The translations under genes were made by a program, and so were the position numbers. Below are positions 62,174 through 64,000 of a stretch of 64,000 bases of DNA, piece by piece. Below the pieces are notes generated by a model that was not told the DNA's origin, did no database searches, and was given only the letters and a program-made list of their open reading frames with translations. Positions within the stretch are counted from its first letter, which is position 1, and every line of letters starts with the position of its first letter. The DNA is from Methylocystis echinoides (lineage in GTDB: Bacteria; Pseudomonadota; Alphaproteobacteria; Rhizobiales; Beijerinckiaceae), in NCBI RefSeq assembly GCF_027923385.1, contig NZ_BSEC01000006.1:1-64000 (forward strand), written 5' to 3'.

Positions 62174-62602
62174 ATGGCCCGCTCCGAGAAGGCACCGCGA
62201 CGCAAGCCGAGGCTTCGGACCGAGCTGTCGGAGCTCGATGAGCAGCGGCTCCAGGAAGCCGTCGCGCTGTTCGGATTGCCCAAGGCCGAGGTCGTGCGCC
62301 GGTTGATCCGCGCATCGGTGCAGGCGGGTCCTGCCCTGTCGGCCGAGAATACCCGCGCCGTCGTCCAGCTCGCGAGCCAGGTCCGCATGGTCGGCCGAAA
62401 CCTCTCGCAGGTCCTCAAGGCCATCCATCGCGGCCAGGCGGTCCGGATCGAAGACACCGAGCCGGTGTGGCGCGGCCTGCACGAGATCGTCTCGGCGATC
62501 AACGACGAGCTCACTGAAATCACGATCGCCTATGGGTCCAAGCTGCGACGCGAGGCCCGACTCTCGTTGCCGGCCGAGCTCTCTGGACGGGAGCAGCGAT
62601 GA
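62174..62602 (+). CDS. Relaxosome accessory protein (MobC/VirD1-like)
   Basis: A 142-residue protein with a basic N-terminus and a ribbon-helix-helix-like region: ELSELDEQRLQEAVALFGLP, then KAEVVRRLIRASVQAGPALS, and QVRMVGRNLSQVLKAIHRGQ, which resembles the bacterial mobilisation (MobC) signature with its GRNLNQ-like motif. It should help the relaxase to open the strands at oriT. The ATG at 62,174 follows GGGGAGAG. The stop overlaps the relaxase start as ATGA. Confidence 0.85.
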   Translation: MARSEKAPRRKPRLRTELSELDEQRLQEAVALFGLPKAEVVRRLIRASVQAGPALSAENTRAVVQLASQVRMVGRNLSQVLKAIHRGQAVRIEDTEPVWRGLHEIVSAINDELTEITIAYGSKLRREARLSLPAELSGREQR

Positions 62603-64000
62603 ACCGGGACGCGCAGATCGCCTGGTGGGTTGAGCTGGTCGAGGCCGCGCGTCGCGCGGTCAGTGATGCCGGCGAGACGCGGCGGCGGCGATCGCTTGGT
62701 CTCGACGACGAGTTACGCGCCCGTCGCGGTCGCGTCGCGCCGCTCCCCAAGGCGCCGACCGCGCAGGAGATCATCCGCGGGACGACGATCACCGGCGGCC
62801 GGGATGAGGAGCGGACGCGGCTCCTGCCGACCTCGGCCGGCGGTGGCGGAGGCGGAGGAGGGACGTCGGCACCGTCGGGCTCGAAACCCGGTCAGGTCGC
62901 GGGAGGCGGCGGTCCTGGCGGAGGAGGCGCGCGCGCGGCGGGGCAGGGCGAGGCGGTCGGCCGGGCTCGTCAGCTGGCGGCCGGCTACCAGCCCGCCGTG
63001 ATCAAGGTGGTGTCCTATGCCCGTGGAGTCGCCCGCGCGACGGCGACCGGCCAATATGTTCAGCGCGAGGATGTCGCGCTCGAAACGTATGACGGGCGGA
63101 TCCTCGCCGATCGCCAAGCCGTCGCCGACGAGATCAAGGCCTGGTCGACCAACTTCGCCAAGCGGGCCGAGAGCCACGACGTCGGCGCCGTGCGCTTGTC
63201 CCTGCAGGGGGTCGCCGACACGACCGAGGGCAGGGAAACCTACGAGAAGGCGATCGCGGCGGGATTCGAAGGCCACCGGTATGCTTATCGCCTCGACGTC
63301 ACGCAGAAGGGCGAGCTCGAAGCGCGCATCGTCACAGCAATGGCTGGAGCGGGCAAGGAGCGCTTCCGGGTTCGGGAAGAGCGCGTCGGAGAAGAGGGCA
63401 GGGGTTTCACCCGGAAGCGGCTCGATCTGGCGTCGGAAGCGCGCGCGAAGGAGCGGATAACGGTAGCCACCGGCTTGGCGCCGGACACAATCGCCATCGC
63501 TCCGGGCGCCACGAGCCATGGCCGCGACGGCGTTACCTATCGGCTGAATAAGCTGATCGAGAAAGGGCCTGCGACCGACGATCGTGGCCGCGCGATCGCC
63601 AATGTCGCCGAGACCAGGACCGCGGCGCGAGAATGGGGAGCCACGCTCCGCTCGCAATCCTCGCGTGATACCATGCATCTGATCGTGTCGGCGAAGGCCG
63701 GGACGGACGTTGGCGCGCTGACGCGGGCTGCCCGCGCGTTCTTGCAAGATCGTTTTGCCGATCACAAGTTCATATTCGGCGTCCACACCGACAAGGAGGC
63801 CGACGGCCATGTCCACGTCCACGCCGTCGTCGCGGTCAAAAGCGAGTCCGGGCAGAAGCTGCATCCGAGCCGAGAGACCTTCAGCGAATGGCGCCAGGTC
63901 TATGCCCAGCATGCGCAGGCGGAAGGTCTCAAGATCGTCGCGACATCCGCGCGCGAGCGCGCGTCGTCGCAAAGCTACGGCCCCAAGGACAAGGCGATCG
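62599..64000 (+). CDS. Relaxase (mobilisation nuclease), 5' part
   Basis: At least 467 codons, open to the right edge. The N-terminal 130 residues are Arg-rich and then Gly-rich. A relaxase core follows, starting near residue 135 (IKVVSYARGVARATATGQYV, with candidate catalytic tyrosines). The RDTMHLIVSAKAGTDVGALT strand comes next, then the three-histidine metal motif DGHVHVHAVVAV near residue 404. The ATG at 62,599 overlaps the accessory gene stop. This type is related to VirD2-like relaxases in having the His triad. It nicks oriT and leads the single strand into the recipient. The C-terminus is unseen. Confidence 0.85.
   Translation, partial: MNRDAQIAWWVELVEAARRAVSDAGETRRRRSLGLDDELRARRGRVAPLPKAPTAQEIIRGTTITGGRDEERTRLLPTSAGGGGGGGGTSAPSGSKPGQVAGGGGPGGGGARAAGQGEAVGRARQLAAGYQPAVIKVVSYARGVARATATGQYVQREDVALETYDGRILADRQAVADEIKAWSTNFAKRAESHDVGAVRLSLQGVADTTEGRETYEKAIAAGFEGHRYAYRLDVTQKGELEARIVTAMAGAGKERFRVREERVGEEGRGFTRKRLDLASEARAKERITVATGLAPDTIAIAPGATSHGRDGVTYRLNKLIEKGPATDDRGRAIANVAETRTAAREWGATLRSQSSRDTMHLIVSAKAGTDVGALTRAARAFLQDRFADHKFIFGVHTDKEADGHVHVHAVVAVKSESGQKLHPSRETFSEWRQVYAQHAQAEGLKIVATSARERASSQSYGPKDKAI

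Noticed and set aside
1..64000. CRISPR arrays, tRNA or rRNA genes
   Set aside because: No regularly spaced repeat array, tRNA-like cloverleaf or rRNA stretch was noticed on either strand; a dedicated scan was not possible.

Overview
This GC-rich 64-kb window reads as accessory DNA of an alphaproteobacterium, most likely of the order Hyphomicrobiales (rhizobia and relatives). It is probably part of a large repABC plasmid. The grounds are a complete repABC operon with its 16-bp palindromic parS sites and an antisense ctRNA gene, a VirC1/VirC2-like pair beside a relaxase, LexA boxes of the alphaproteobacterial direct-repeat type (GTTC-N7-GTTC), a ROSE-type RNA thermometer before a small heat-shock gene, an ArdC antirestriction gene, a DUF736 gene and an RHE_PE00001-type protein. 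No core housekeeping genes, tRNAs or rRNAs were seen.

Region 1 (1-15,322) is a protein quality-control island resembling the locus of heat resistance (LHR, also called tLST). It holds three hsp20 genes, a MarR regulator, FtsH, a ClpG/ClpK-type disaggregase with a zinc finger, a ribosome-hibernation-factor/sigma fusion, HdeD, a complex-I NDUFS4-like protein, a rhomboid protease, a ClpP-class protease, a zinc-ribbon thioredoxin, a KefB-like antiporter, an SPW-repeat protein and a histidine kinase. Its response regulator is cut off by an IS21-family element (15,323-17,790).

Region 2 (17,800-25,225) is plasmid backbone: a large ParB-like protein, a gene broken by a RIT-like element with two tyrosine recombinases, an unknown gene, ArdC and a RelB/RelE-type toxin-antitoxin pair. 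Region 3 (25,430-36,307) is a DNA-damage block with two LexA boxes: imuA-imuB-dnaE2 (mutagenic translesion synthesis), a DUF3606 protein, LigD, exonuclease III, two divergent SRAP proteins and DNA polymerase IV.

Region 4 (36,308-43,260) is a patchwork of small plasmid proteins, remnants (thermonuclease, DUF736), a WGR protein, an Hsp20 gene under a ROSE thermometer, an oxidoreductase and a divergent LysR regulator. Region 5 (43,442-53,256) looks like a defence and stability cluster: an AbiJ-like HEPN protein, IetS/IetA (subtilase plus AAA ATPase), an RHE_PE00001 protein, a Phd/PemK-like pair, an unknown protein and a tyrosine integrase. Direct repeats of 49 bp flank the ietAS segment.

Region 6 (53,257-64,000) is replication and transfer: parS sites, repA-repB-ctRNA-repC, SSB, two Xre regulators, a second orphan repC with its own predicted ctRNA, then VirC2/VirC1-like genes, an oriT-like intergenic region, a relaxosome accessory gene and a relaxase that runs off the end. 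Together the genes describe a transmissible replicon that carries heat and proteotoxic stress tolerance, damage-induced mutagenesis and repair, and anti-phage or plasmid-stability functions. All assignments come from reading the sequence, without database searches.
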